Positions 40,910 to 49,380 of a stretch of 64,000 nucleotides of DNA are shown piece by piece. Both the position numbers and the translations under genes were made by a program. The notes under the pieces were generated by a model. The model was given only the letters and a program-made list of their open reading frames with translations, made no database searches and was not told where the DNA came from. The DNA comes from JAPHTQ01 sp050299175 (GTDB lineage Bacteria; Pseudomonadota; Gammaproteobacteria; Thiohalomonadales; Thiohalomonadaceae), in assembly GCA_050299175.1 (NCBI GenBank), contig JBNKVM010000045.1, positions 1-64,000 on the forward strand. The letters run 5' to 3'. The first letter of the stretch is position 1. Each line of letters opens with the position of its first letter.

Positions 40910-41922
40910 TACAGCGCCTTGCTTCTCTCACGTAGGGCCGCGCCGATCGGCAGCAGGCAAAGGGACTGCATCTCTTCGGTCAATACCTGATCGCACTGCA
41001 GTACTTTATTCAGATCCAGCATTTGTACCGGCAGACCGAGATGTTGCCCCATATACTCATCCATGCCCGGAATGTGATCCTCCATCGGTGCCAACACCAT
41101 GGTCGAAACCGGCGGCAACGCGAAATGACTTTCATAGTAATCGAGTGAACGTTGCACTTCGAGCACGATATTATCGAAAGCGCGGATCAATGGACTGCTG
41201 TAGGATTCCTCATTATCGATGGTAAAGACATCATCGTCTTCGTGACGCACATGCGCCTCGTCGGCAACAAAGCTACTCAACTGGTTGATACCGATGTCCA
41301 GACGCCGCGACAGGTAGAGATTTTTTTGTCGGGTAAGAGTTAGCAAGCCACCTTCACTGCTCAGGTAGAGCATCGCCACCCCAACCTCATCCTCCGGTAA
41401 CAAACCTGCAATATTGCGCATGGCTAGCTCGGGAATATCGATTACCGAAAGGTTGATTCGCTCATCCTCGAGTTGGTTGATGTGCGACTGTACCGCCGCA
41501 CGTCGTGCCGCCACAACGTACATCAGCTTCTGCCGCCCACGTTCCTCTTGGCCTGGAATATCGAAGACATCGACAATGGCATCGTCGACGTGAAAATCGA
41601 TCAGATCCTTGATGCGCCAACGGATTGCGGTCTTCAGTTCGCTGGCATCGACCTCGGGAGTATCAACCAGCAACAGGGTAAACATGTCGTCTTCGGCAAC
41701 ACTGATGCAGTAGGCCTCGTGTAGCCCCAACTCTTCGCTCAAGCGACCGAGCAGCGACGGACGATCCGCCAGCGTGGTATTGGGAATATAGCGACAGACA
41801 CTAAGTCGCGGTACTGTTTCGCCCGCTTCCATTGAGATACGCGCCAGACCCACTCCATGCTGCGAGAGCCGGATCCCGAACTGGCCTTCAATCAGCTGTT
41901 TCTTTTTCAGGAAATCGAACAG
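40909..41922 (-). CDS. mshI: MshI, PilM-like MSHA biogenesis protein (CTG start proposed)
   Basis: Actin-like cytoplasmic platform protein of the MSHA machine. Conventional start codons begin only at GTG 41853, but the frame stays open and conserved-looking upstream (FDFLKKKQLIEGQFGIRLSQ) to CTG at 41922, where GAGGGG (41935-41930) lies 7 nt away; an in-frame TAG lies nine codons further upstream, with no ATG, GTG or TTG between. The extension supplies the GIxLxxxGVxLAR first strand expected of PilM-like folds. 337 residues with this start. YSSPLIRAFDNIVLEVQRSLDYYES is the PilM family block. First gene of the msh operon. Confidence 0.85.
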   Translation of the reverse strand: MFDFLKKKQLIEGQFGIRLSQHGVGLARISMEAGETVPRLSVCRYIPNTTLADRPSLLGRLSEELGLHEAYCISVAEDDMFTLLLVDTPEVDASELKTAIRWRIKDLIDFHVDDAIVDVFDIPGQEERGRQKLMYVVAARRAAVQSHINQLEDERINLSVIDIPELAMRNIAGLLPEDEVGVAMLYLSSEGGLLTLTRQKNLYLSRRLDIGINQLSSFVADEAHVRHEDDDVFTIDNEESYSSPLIRAFDNIVLEVQRSLDYYESHFALPPVSTMVLAPMEDHIPGMDEYMGQHLGLPVQMLDLNKVLQCDQVLTEEMQSLCLLPIGAALRERSKAL

Positions 41923-41951
41923 GGTATATCCCCTCTCTGGCTCTATCTATA

Positions 41952-41967
41952 TGTGAACTCATTCACA
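41952..41967. promoter_or_regulatory. CRP-type site TGTGA-N6-TCACA upstream of mshI
   Basis: Perfect inverted repeat TGTGA-ACTCAT-TCACA with the consensus 6-bp spacer of cAMP receptor protein (CRP/Vfr). Its centre is about 37 bp upstream of the mshI CTG. A -10-like TATAGA (41951-41946, leftward) directly abuts it, so binding would overlap the promoter; whether the effect is activation or repression cannot be read. FNR-type sites (TTGAT-N4-ATCAA) differ in core. Confidence 0.6.
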
Positions 41968-42069
41968 AAATTCATAGCATTGTAACCCGATTGATTAAAG
42001 AATCAACGCCAACATTGCTACGTAAAGGAATGAAAGTAAAAGAAAACCATACCTCGAAAGTAGCAGAGT

Positions 42070-42957
42070 TCAGGAACATGTGCAGAGAAAGTGGAAGACG
42101 ATGCCGCAAAGCACTGCCACCCCGCTCCAGATCTGGCTACGATAACTGCGGCGGGGACCTCGTTGTGGATGACTAAAGAGCAGCCAGTGCTGGTAAGGAA
42201 GTAGGAGCAACGCCGTTGCCAGACCGATACGGAAGAAGAGATTCAGTTCCATCTGGCGCCCAATCAGCCAAAGAGTAAACAGAGCGCTGAGTTGCATCGT
42301 GAGAATGAACAGCCAACTGTTATCGCCGAACAGTTGCGCCAGGGAACGTATTCCCGCCTGGAGCTCATACTTACGCCGTGGCAAGGCATAGAGGGTGGTA
42401 AACGCGGTCACCCATAGCAACACCGCCGTAAACAGCAACCAGGCACTCTTCTCCGGCGTCGCCCCCTGACTGACCCAGACCATCGGCACCAGCCAGGCAT
42501 AACAAAAACCCAGATAGGGCTGAGTTAGCAGCAGACGAGTCTTCAATATCGGATAACCCAGCAACAGCGCCAGTGCACCAATGGCGTAATAGAGTAGTGG
42601 CGTACCCAGAGGAAAGATCAGCAACAGAGCAAGTAGCAACAGCGCTGAAAAGAGTAGCTGCGCCTCCAGTGGCGACACCAGCTTGCGCGCAATGAACGAC
42701 TCCTGCGCCTGCTCGATCAGCTGCGACTCCATCCAGTCGTTGAACACCCAGGCAGCACAGCGTGTTAGCACCGCAGCACCGAGCAACAACAACAACGGCA
42801 ACCACTGCGGCTCACCGCCACTCGCCAACAACCCCGCCCACAGGCCGGGCAGCAGGAACAGCGCGATATCGGCGGGACGGTGCAGACGGCAGATATTGAG
42901 GAAACGCCGGTTGGCAAAATAGAAGTGTTGCAGGGTCTCGCTGGCGGACATCGGCAT
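42070..42957 (-). CDS. ubiA: UbiA-family membrane protein, Asp motifs degenerate
   Basis: 295 residues, about eight membrane helices, UbiA prenyltransferase superfamily, directly downstream of ubiC as in the ubiCA operon. YPILKTRLLLTQPYLGFCYAWLVPMVW matches the E. coli YPFMKR...LGAAFGWSIPMAF loop. The first metal/diphosphate motif NDxxDxxxD reads NDWMESQLI (second and third Asp replaced by Glu and Ile). The second motif, DTxYAxxDxxDD in UbiA, reads TTLYALPRRKYE, with no Asp. Unless Glu residues substitute, 4-hydroxybenzoate prenylation is doubtful; a functional ubiA may lie elsewhere. The ATG overlaps the ubiC TGA by one base (TGATG); ATG at 42951 is an alternative. Confidence 0.8.
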   Translation of the reverse strand: MPMSASETLQHFYFANRRFLNICRLHRPADIALFLLPGLWAGLLASGGEPQWLPLLLLLGAAVLTRCAAWVFNDWMESQLIEQAQESFIARKLVSPLEAQLLFSALLLLALLLIFPLGTPLLYYAIGALALLLGYPILKTRLLLTQPYLGFCYAWLVPMVWVSQGATPEKSAWLLFTAVLLWVTAFTTLYALPRRKYELQAGIRSLAQLFGDNSWLFILTMQLSALFTLWLIGRQMELNLFFRIGLATALLLLPYQHWLLFSHPQRGPRRSYRSQIWSGVAVLCGIVFHFLCTCS

Positions 42958-43535
42958 CAACTCCCTGTTTCGTGTTGCAGCAGTTCCGGCAAAAAGAATT
43001 CACTCACCAGCAACGGATTGCCGTGCAGGCGAAACACCGAGCGACGTCCCCAGACCGGCTCACCGTCGGAGATGTCCGCACCGTGGCTGCGACGGTATAG
43101 CCGCTGACGCGGCAGAATACGCGCCACCTCCATCGGACTACGCTCCAGTTGCGGATCGGCAAACAACACCGCCCCCAGCGAATGGTTACCCAGTTGCGTC
43201 AGGCGACGTAAACCACCCTTGAGCGACGGCAACGGAATCACGGTACGGGCAAAAACCCAGGGAGTGTCACCACAAAGCAGGTGGACCTGCCGTACCAGGG
43301 CGATCTCCTGCGGTGGTCGGCCCAGGGCGCGGGACTCGCTAAGCATCGGCCGCTCCAGCCGCAGCGAGAGCAGCTTGACCCGAAAACCCTCGCCGCAACG
43401 CTGTTGCAGGCGACGGGTCAGCGAGGCATGGTCCAGCAACCAGCTACGCCACTCCTGTGGCAGGGCACCACGACGCAACCGCAGGCTGCTCTGCCAGGCG
43501 GGTTCGAGGGCGTGTATGCCGAGTTCTTTTTTCAT
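42957..43535 (-). CDS. ubiC: UbiC, chorismate pyruvate-lyase
   Basis: Converts chorismate to 4-hydroxybenzoate plus pyruvate, the first committed step of ubiquinone synthesis. 192 residues. The C-terminal block WGRRSVFRLHGNPLLVSEFFLPEL matches UbiC (E. coli ARRSRLTVDGKPLLLTEVFLP), with the catalytic Glu in SEFFLP. The middle VRQVHLLCGDTPWVFARTVIP carries the substrate Arg. Coupled to the UbiA-family gene. Confidence 0.9.
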   Translation of the reverse strand: MKKELGIHALEPAWQSSLRLRRGALPQEWRSWLLDHASLTRRLQQRCGEGFRVKLLSLRLERPMLSESRALGRPPQEIALVRQVHLLCGDTPWVFARTVIPLPSLKGGLRRLTQLGNHSLGAVLFADPQLERSPMEVARILPRQRLYRRSHGADISDGEPVWGRRSVFRLHGNPLLVSEFFLPELLQHETGS

Positions 43536-43612
43536 TCAGAGACAGTTCGCGACATAAAGATGGAAGGATAAAGGTTTCGCGTAATCGGTAACAGGTATCC
43601 TTTCACAACCCG

Positions 43613-45715
43613 TCAGACACTGCCGTAGCGGGTTTTACTACCTAACCAGCGCTGAATTAACGGATCGGCCTGTTGCGGGTATTTCTGTAGCAGTTTCGAT
43701 GCGGTGGCAGCAACCTGCTGCAACATCTCCCGGTCCCGTTGCAGGTCCGCCACCTTCATCTGCATCACCCCGGTCTGACGGGTACCGAGCACCTCACCGG
43801 GACCACGGATTTCCAGGTCTTTTTGCGCAATCACAAAACCATCGTTGCTCTGGCGAATCACTGATAGCCGTTCCCGTGCCACCTTGCCCAGAGGCGGGTG
43901 ATACATCAGCACACAACTGCTTTTGGCGCTGCCCCGTCCGACCCGACCACGTAACTGGTGTAACTGGGCCAGTCCCAGGCGCTCGGCGTTTTCGATAATC
44001 ATCAGGCTGGCGTTGGGCACATCGACCCCCACCTCGATCACCGTGGTCGCCACCAGCAGTTGCAATTCGCCCGCCTTGAAGGCGGCCATCACCGACTCCT
44101 TCTCCACCGGTTTCAAACGTCCGTGCACCAGGCCAATGGAGAGCTGCGGCAGCAGTTCACGCAACTGTTCCGCAGTGACCTCGGCAGCCTGACACTGCAA
44201 AGACTCCGACTCCTCGATCAGGGTGCAGACCCAGTAGGCCTGGCGACCATCAGCACAGGCAGCGGCGACCCGCCCGATCACCTCGTCGCGGCGTTCATCG
44301 TTCAACACCACCGTCTCCACCGGCGTACGTCCCGGCGGCAACTCATCGACCACCGACAGATCGAGATCCGCATAGACGGTCATCGCCAGGCTGCGCGGTA
44401 TCGGCGTAGCCGTCATGATCAACTGATGTGGACAAGCATCCTGCTGTTTGCCTTTTTCACGCAACGCGAGGCGCTGATGCACACCGAAGCGGTGCTGCTC
44501 ATCGACGATAACCAGCCCCAGATCGGCGAAGGTTACCTCCTCCTGAAAAAGCGCATGGGTACCGACCACCAGCGCCGCGCTACCCGACTCCACCGCAGTT
44601 AGCGCCTCACGACGTGGCTTCGCCCGCAGCTTGCCGCTAAGCCAGGCCACCTCAATCCCCAACGGCGCCAGCCACTGTTTGAAGTTTTGATAGTGCTGCT
44701 CCGCCAGCAGTTCCGTCGGCGCCATCACCGCCGCCTGCTTGCCGCATTCGATCGCCTGTAGCGCCGCCAATGCGGCCACCACGGTCTTACCCGAACCCAC
44801 ATCGCCCTGTACCAGGCGCTGCATCGGCGTGGCTTGCTGTAGGTCGTGTTCGATCTCGATACCGACTTTTTCCTGAGCCGAGGTCAGGACGAAGGGCAGT
44901 GCATCGATAAGTTGCTGACGCAGTTTGCCGTCACCCTTTAACGACGGTGCAGGGTGTCTATTCATCGCCAGACGTAACTGACGCAGGCTGACCTGATGGG
45001 CCAGTAACTCCTCGAAGGCAAGGCGCCGTTGTGCCGGGTGTTCTCCCTCCGTCAAGGTAACCAGGGAAACATCCGGGGGAGGACGATGCAGTAACAGCAC
45101 CCCTTCCTTTAGCGTCGGCATACCTTTGGGCAGCAGTTCGGCGGGCAACCACTCGGCCAGTCCAATGCTCCCCTGTTGCAGACGATCCACCGCCTGATCG
45201 ATGAGGCGACGCAGGCCCGCCTGTTGCAACCCCTCGGTACTTGGATAGATTGGGGTCAGCGCCTCTTCCACTGCCTGCCCCTCACCGACCCGACGAAACT
45301 CCGGGTGGATCATCTCCAGGGTGGCGCTACCACGGCGCACCTCGCCGTAACAACGCAGACGCACGCCGCGGGAAAGACTCTCTTTCTGTGCCTTGTTGAA
45401 ATGGAAAAAACGCAGGGTGAGGCTGCCGGTACCGTCGCTGATGCGGGTCAGCAGCATCCGTTTACGGCCGAATTTGATCTCGCTGAGCTGTACCTCACCC
45501 TCGATTAACGCATCGCCGCCGGGACGCAGGCTACCAATGGGAGTGAGACGGGTACGGTCCTGATAGCGCAGCGGCAGATGAAATAAAAGATCCTGCAGGG
45601 TCGTCAGACCAAAGCCTTGCAGTTTGATTACCATCGCCGGACCGACACCGCGCAGGGTATCGACATCGACCTCATGGGCGGCGGGCGGCGTTACCGCCTT
45701 TGCCTTGTCGTTCAC
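43613..45715 (-). CDS. recG: RecG, ATP-dependent DNA helicase (GTG start)
   Basis: Remodels stalled replication forks and branched recombination intermediates. 700 residues (E. coli 693). Wedge/OB domain about 60-160, Walker A GDVGSGKT at about 307-314, Walker B variant VIVDEQHRFGVHQR, motif VI HQLRGRVGRGSAKS, and the C-terminal TRG-type segment GTRQTGVMQMKVADLQRD. The start is GTG at 45715 (MNDKAKAVTPP). The M48 gene ends 14 bp upstream. Confidence 0.97.
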   Translation of the reverse strand: MNDKAKAVTPPAAHEVDVDTLRGVGPAMVIKLQGFGLTTLQDLLFHLPLRYQDRTRLTPIGSLRPGGDALIEGEVQLSEIKFGRKRMLLTRISDGTGSLTLRFFHFNKAQKESLSRGVRLRCYGEVRRGSATLEMIHPEFRRVGEGQAVEEALTPIYPSTEGLQQAGLRRLIDQAVDRLQQGSIGLAEWLPAELLPKGMPTLKEGVLLLHRPPPDVSLVTLTEGEHPAQRRLAFEELLAHQVSLRQLRLAMNRHPAPSLKGDGKLRQQLIDALPFVLTSAQEKVGIEIEHDLQQATPMQRLVQGDVGSGKTVVAALAALQAIECGKQAAVMAPTELLAEQHYQNFKQWLAPLGIEVAWLSGKLRAKPRREALTAVESGSAALVVGTHALFQEEVTFADLGLVIVDEQHRFGVHQRLALREKGKQQDACPHQLIMTATPIPRSLAMTVYADLDLSVVDELPPGRTPVETVVLNDERRDEVIGRVAAACADGRQAYWVCTLIEESESLQCQAAEVTAEQLRELLPQLSIGLVHGRLKPVEKESVMAAFKAGELQLLVATTVIEVGVDVPNASLMIIENAERLGLAQLHQLRGRVGRGSAKSSCVLMYHPPLGKVARERLSVIRQSNDGFVIAQKDLEIRGPGEVLGTRQTGVMQMKVADLQRDREMLQQVAATASKLLQKYPQQADPLIQRWLGSKTRYGSV

Positions 45716-45729
45716 AGCAGGGGTGGCCT

Positions 45730-46572
45730 CTACTGTCGCAGAACGGCGACGTGTTGCAGGAATCGCTGCTGCAGTTGAGGCTGATTGGCGTAGGGATCGA
45801 GTTGATCGAACAGGCGCTCCAGCAAGCTAAGGCGCTTCGCCGGACGCGGGTGGGTTTTGAACAGGAAACTCAGTGCGGCATCATTCTGATCCATCCCGGC
45901 CAGGGTCTGCAACACCGCGGGTAAACCATAGGGATCGTAACCGGCGCGGGCGGCAATCACCACGCCCATGCGATCCGCCTCAAATTCGTCACCCTTGTCG
46001 AGACCGCGGGCGTAGAGCTCCTTGAAACCATTGGATATCTTCTCCATATCCTTGGCCCGCTCCGCATCCACCTGGGTCTTGGCGACGTTGACCAGCAGGT
46101 TAACCCGCGCATTCTTGCGCACTGCATTGAGATAGTGACGGCGTACCACGTGCACCGTTTCGTGGGCCAGGGTGCCTGCCAGCTCCGACTCACTCTGCAT
46201 CTTCAGCAGCAGGCCCTTGGTCACCAATACGTAACCGCCAGGGGCAGCGAAGGCGTTGATATCCTCGCTATCGACCACGGCAAATTTCCAGTCAAGATCC
46301 TTGCGTTCGCTGTGCAGTGCGACCCAGTGGCCGACCTGATTGACGTAACGCTGCAGCGGGTCGTTGTCCACCAACGGTACCGCACCGAGCAATACCGCCA
46401 CTGCCTCTTCGCCGATCAGCTGTTCCTGCTCATCATCCACTTCACCGAAGGCGTCCTTGGCCGAATGCACCACCTCGCCAAGGTTGATGTTCTGCAACGC
46501 GCCGTCCTTGATGCATCCGGAAAGAAACAGGGAAGGCAGAATGAACAACAAAGCGATCAGACGTAGCATCAT
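45730..46572 (-). CDS. M48-family metallopeptidase lipoprotein (LoiP-like)
   Basis: 280 residues. Lipobox LSGC (Cys20). Zinc motif HETVH (AHETVHVVRRH), third ligand Glu in EFEADRMG, and a C-terminal substrate segment LFKTHPRPAKRL. Most like single-domain periplasmic M48 lipoproteins such as LoiP/YcaL, which degrade outer-membrane or envelope proteins. Its ATG overlaps the SH3-gene stop (ATGA, 4 bp) with AAGGAG 5 nt upstream, so it is co-translated with that gene. recG follows. Confidence 0.92.
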   Translation of the reverse strand: MMLRLIALLFILPSLFLSGCIKDGALQNINLGEVVHSAKDAFGEVDDEQEQLIGEEAVAVLLGAVPLVDNDPLQRYVNQVGHWVALHSERKDLDWKFAVVDSEDINAFAAPGGYVLVTKGLLLKMQSESELAGTLAHETVHVVRRHYLNAVRKNARVNLLVNVAKTQVDAERAKDMEKISNGFKELYARGLDKGDEFEADRMGVVIAARAGYDPYGLPAVLQTLAGMDQNDAALSFLFKTHPRPAKRLSLLERLFDQLDPYANQPQLQQRFLQHVAVLRQ

Positions 46573-47081
46573 TTCGACTCCTTGAAATAACGCAGTTGTT
46601 GTTCCTGCAGCTCAGCACTTGCAGCAAACTGCTCCGCGGTGGCAGCGCTGACCTTGTAACTGTCAAGCTGCTTTACCGCCTCATGATTCGGCTTGGCTTT
46701 ACTGACATCGGCGGAATCGAGACCGCGAATACCGGTAGCGACAGTCACACCGCTGGCACCGGAACGGCCGGTGGAAAGAAAATTCACCGTCTCCGCCACA
46801 CCGCTACTCTTTTTCTTCGCTCCGCTGCTTTCCGTCTGGATACGAATATGGCTCATGCGCAACCAGCCGCTGTACTTGCCGCCATTCCATACCTGATACC
46901 AGCCGCCCTGACGCTTCAGGATCTGTAGCGGGCTTTTGGCCTTAAGGGTGGTGATTTTCTTTGCGTCGCTATGAGGCGAAGCAAACAGCGTAGTCTTGCG
47001 CAGGGTAACGCCCGACTGCTGTGCAGACAGGACGGGAGAGATAATCATCAATAACGCAGCAAGCAGTAGGCGATTGCTCAT
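46569..47081 (-). CDS. secreted SH3-domain protein
   Basis: 170 residues with a signal peptide (MSNRLLLAALLMIISPVLSA). A bacterial SH3 (SH3b) domain follows at about 24-82: GVTLRKTTLFASPHSDAKKITTLKAKSPLQILKRQGGWYQVWNGGKYSGWLRMSHI in outline, ending in the WLRxxHI strand. The C-terminal half is Ser/Ala/Lys-rich and helical. SH3b domains bind cell-wall peptides or partner proteins. Overlaps the cyclase gene by 4 bp upstream and the M48 gene by 4 bp downstream. Confidence 0.87.
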   Translation of the reverse strand: MSNRLLLAALLMIISPVLSAQQSGVTLRKTTLFASPHSDAKKITTLKAKSPLQILKRQGGWYQVWNGGKYSGWLRMSHIRIQTESSGAKKKSSGVAETVNFLSTGRSGASGVTVATGIRGLDSADVSKAKPNHEAVKQLDSYKVSAATAEQFAASAELQEQQLRYFKESK

Positions 47082-48919
47082 GTGAGAAAGCGTCTCCTGG
47101 GTTCAAAGAGCCGCACCTCGGCGGCGCGGCCTTTTACCTTATACGAACCGTGATCGGCAAAGTCAAATTCACCGTTGCACAGGCGCATGGTCTCTTCCGA
47201 GACCAGAATGCGTGCAACGCCCTTGGTCTGCCCCTCGATGCGGCTGGCCAGATTGACCGTATCACCGATGGCGGTGTACTCGAGTCGATTCTCGGCGCCG
47301 ACGAAACCGACCACCCCGGGCCCGGTATGGATACCGATACCGATATCGAATCCCTCGACGCCTTCACCCAGCTCTTCACGAAAACGCTGTAGTTCTTCGG
47401 CCATTTCCAGCGCTGCCGACACCGCGTGCACCGCTTGATCCTCATCGGCAACGGGAGCACCCCAGAAGGCCATGATCGCATCACCGATGAATTTATCCAT
47501 GGTGCCACCGTGGTGAAAGATTACTTTCACCTGGCGACTGAAGTAGTTGTTGAGCAGTTCCACCACCTCTTCGGCACTGCGCTGTTCAGAGAGGGTGGTA
47601 AAGCCGCGAATATCGGAAAAGAGCACGGTGATCTGGCGGCTCTCACTTTTCAATGTCAGCGCTGACTCCCCGCTTCGCACCAGATCGGCGACCACTCGCG
47701 GATCGAGAAAGCGGCTGAAGATCGCCACCGAACGCTGCCGCTCCTGCTGCGCCCGGGCATAGCTGTAGAGCGCTGCGGCAGAGTAGTAGAACCAGGCAAA
47801 GAGTATCGGAGTCAGTAACGGCAACCAGAGGCGTTGTCCCAAAGCTAGCAATGAGACCATGAACAGCAACGGTGTCACGGTCACCAGGCCAAGCGCGATC
47901 AGTAGTGGGTTGGCACCACTGCGAAAGAGCAACCAGAGCGGGCCGATCAGCAGCAGGGTCACTAACGGCGGCAACCACTCCGGCGCATCATGCAACCCGT
48001 CACCACGACGCAGGTTATCCAGTGCGGTGGCGATGATCTCCACTGCCGGCTGGGTGTTATCGATTGGCGTGTGCCGCAAGTCGTGCTGCCCCGTGGCGGT
48101 GGAACCGATCAACACAATGCGATCGCGAAACTCATCCAGCGGTCGCTGCGGATTGGTTAGCGAAAGATCGTCATAGATATCAGCATAGGAGACCTTGGGA
48201 TAACTCAGTGCAGGCCCCTGCCAGTTGAGACGTAACGACGGCGTTTGCGGCAACGAAAACTGGAGCGTATTTGCCACCTTGGCTGCCAACGAGGGTAATC
48301 GCCAACCGCCGACCTCGCGATAAAGGGTATAGTGGCGGCCAACCCCATCCTCATCCTCCCTGAAGTTGATCGCGCCGAGACGCCCATGCAGGTTGGTCGC
48401 CATATAGGGCAGCAACAGGGCCACGCGTGCCTGCTTATCCACAATCGCACCCTTCTCAAATCCGAGGGTATCGCCAAAAACCTCCAGGGGTAGGCCAACA
48501 CCGGGGCGATCGGTCTGCAGCACGACATAGGGAAGGAAAAGATTGTCGGTATGCGCCGCTACCTCGGCCCAGTAACTGTCGTCATCGGGACGCAGTGGAT
48601 CGCGATCGCTGAAGATGATGTCGAAGAGGATCGCTTTCGGTTGCTGTTTGGCGATCCACTCCACCATCTCCGCGTGCACTGAACGGGCCCAGGGATAGCG
48701 TCCATGTTCCGGCGCCATTCGTGCCAGGGTCGGCTCGTCGATATCGACCAGCACCACCTCACCGTCGGGCTTACGCTGCTCTGCCTGGTGGCGTAGCAGC
48801 GTATCGTTGAAGGCGTACTCGAGAGGACGGAGCAAACCGGGGCCGTAAAACTCCGCCAGCGCCAGCAGCAGAACCACTGCGGCGATTAGAGTATACGGCT
48901 CGCGCCATGCCCGCTCCAT
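47078..48919 (-). CDS. CHASE2-domain class III adenylate cyclase
   Basis: 613 residues from ATG 48919. One N-terminal membrane helix (about 10-25), a periplasmic CHASE2 domain (about 35-310, with VVLVDIDEPTLARM, GRYPWARSVHAEMVEWI and AILFDIIFSD), three C-terminal helices of CHASE2 (about 320-385), then a class III cyclase domain (about 435-600). Metal Asp residues are in FSDIRGFTTLSEQ and DKFIGDAIMAFWG; the Lys in DKFIGD and the Asp/Thr in YTAIGDTVNLASR are adenine-specifying, so ATP is the likely substrate. It senses an unknown envelope signal. First gene of the cyclase-SH3-M48 operon; an upstream in-frame GTG/ATG start to 49009 overlaps ridA and is rejected. Confidence 0.92.
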   Translation of the reverse strand: MERAWREPYTLIAAVVLLLALAEFYGPGLLRPLEYAFNDTLLRHQAEQRKPDGEVVLVDIDEPTLARMAPEHGRYPWARSVHAEMVEWIAKQQPKAILFDIIFSDRDPLRPDDDSYWAEVAAHTDNLFLPYVVLQTDRPGVGLPLEVFGDTLGFEKGAIVDKQARVALLLPYMATNLHGRLGAINFREDEDGVGRHYTLYREVGGWRLPSLAAKVANTLQFSLPQTPSLRLNWQGPALSYPKVSYADIYDDLSLTNPQRPLDEFRDRIVLIGSTATGQHDLRHTPIDNTQPAVEIIATALDNLRRGDGLHDAPEWLPPLVTLLLIGPLWLLFRSGANPLLIALGLVTVTPLLFMVSLLALGQRLWLPLLTPILFAWFYYSAAALYSYARAQQERQRSVAIFSRFLDPRVVADLVRSGESALTLKSESRQITVLFSDIRGFTTLSEQRSAEEVVELLNNYFSRQVKVIFHHGGTMDKFIGDAIMAFWGAPVADEDQAVHAVSAALEMAEELQRFREELGEGVEGFDIGIGIHTGPGVVGFVGAENRLEYTAIGDTVNLASRIEGQTKGVARILVSEETMRLCNGEFDFADHGSYKVKGRAAEVRLFEPRRRFLT

Positions 48920-48932
48920 GGGATAGTACGGT

Positions 48933-49319
48933 TCAGCCGCCCAGTTCGAGCACGCCGTCCATCTCCACCCCCGCCCCTTTAGGCAAAGAGGCAACACCAA
49001 TAGCGGCACGCGCCGGATAGGGCTGGCTGAAGTAGTCCGCCATCACCGTATTCACCAGCGGGAAATGGGAGAGATCGGTAAGAAAGATATTAAGCTTGGC
49101 CATGTCGGCCAGGGAACCGCCTGCCGCCTCGGCCACCGCGGTCAGATTGTCGAAGACGCGGCGAATCTGCGCCTCCATGTCACCCTCCACCATCTCCATG
49201 GTTTCAGGTACCAGCGGGATCTGCCCGGAGAGATAGACCGTGCTGCCTACCTTGACCGCCTGTGAGTAGGTACCGATGGCCTGTGGCGCCTTATCGGTGT
49301 GAATGATTTCCCGTGCCAT
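48933..49319 (-). CDS. ridA: RidA, reactive imine deaminase
   Basis: Hydrolyses reactive enamine/imine products of PLP dehydratases (such as 2-aminoacrylate). 128 residues. The family motif ends YPARAAIGVASLPKGAGVEMDGV, with the catalytic Arg in PARAA and conserved Glu near the C-terminus; N-terminal KAPQAIGTYSQAVKVGSTVYLSGQIP is typical (in outline). In related bacteria ridA commonly lies next to spoT; here an ankyrin gene intervenes, and the cyclase operon follows after 13 bp. Confidence 0.96.
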   Translation of the reverse strand: MAREIIHTDKAPQAIGTYSQAVKVGSTVYLSGQIPLVPETMEMVEGDMEAQIRRVFDNLTAVAEAAGGSLADMAKLNIFLTDLSHFPLVNTVMADYFSQPYPARAAIGVASLPKGAGVEMDGVLELGG

Positions 49320-49380
49320 GCCGCACTCCAGAGTTGATAGGAACGAAAGATGATCACTTTAGCGAACGCCGGAAGAAATT

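Noticed and set aside
41988..42008. hairpin TTGATT-AAAG-AATCAA between ubiA and mshI, also considered as an FNR-like site
   Set aside because: The core TTGAT-N6-ATCAA has a 6-bp spacer instead of the 4 bp of FNR sites, and there is no T-run for termination.
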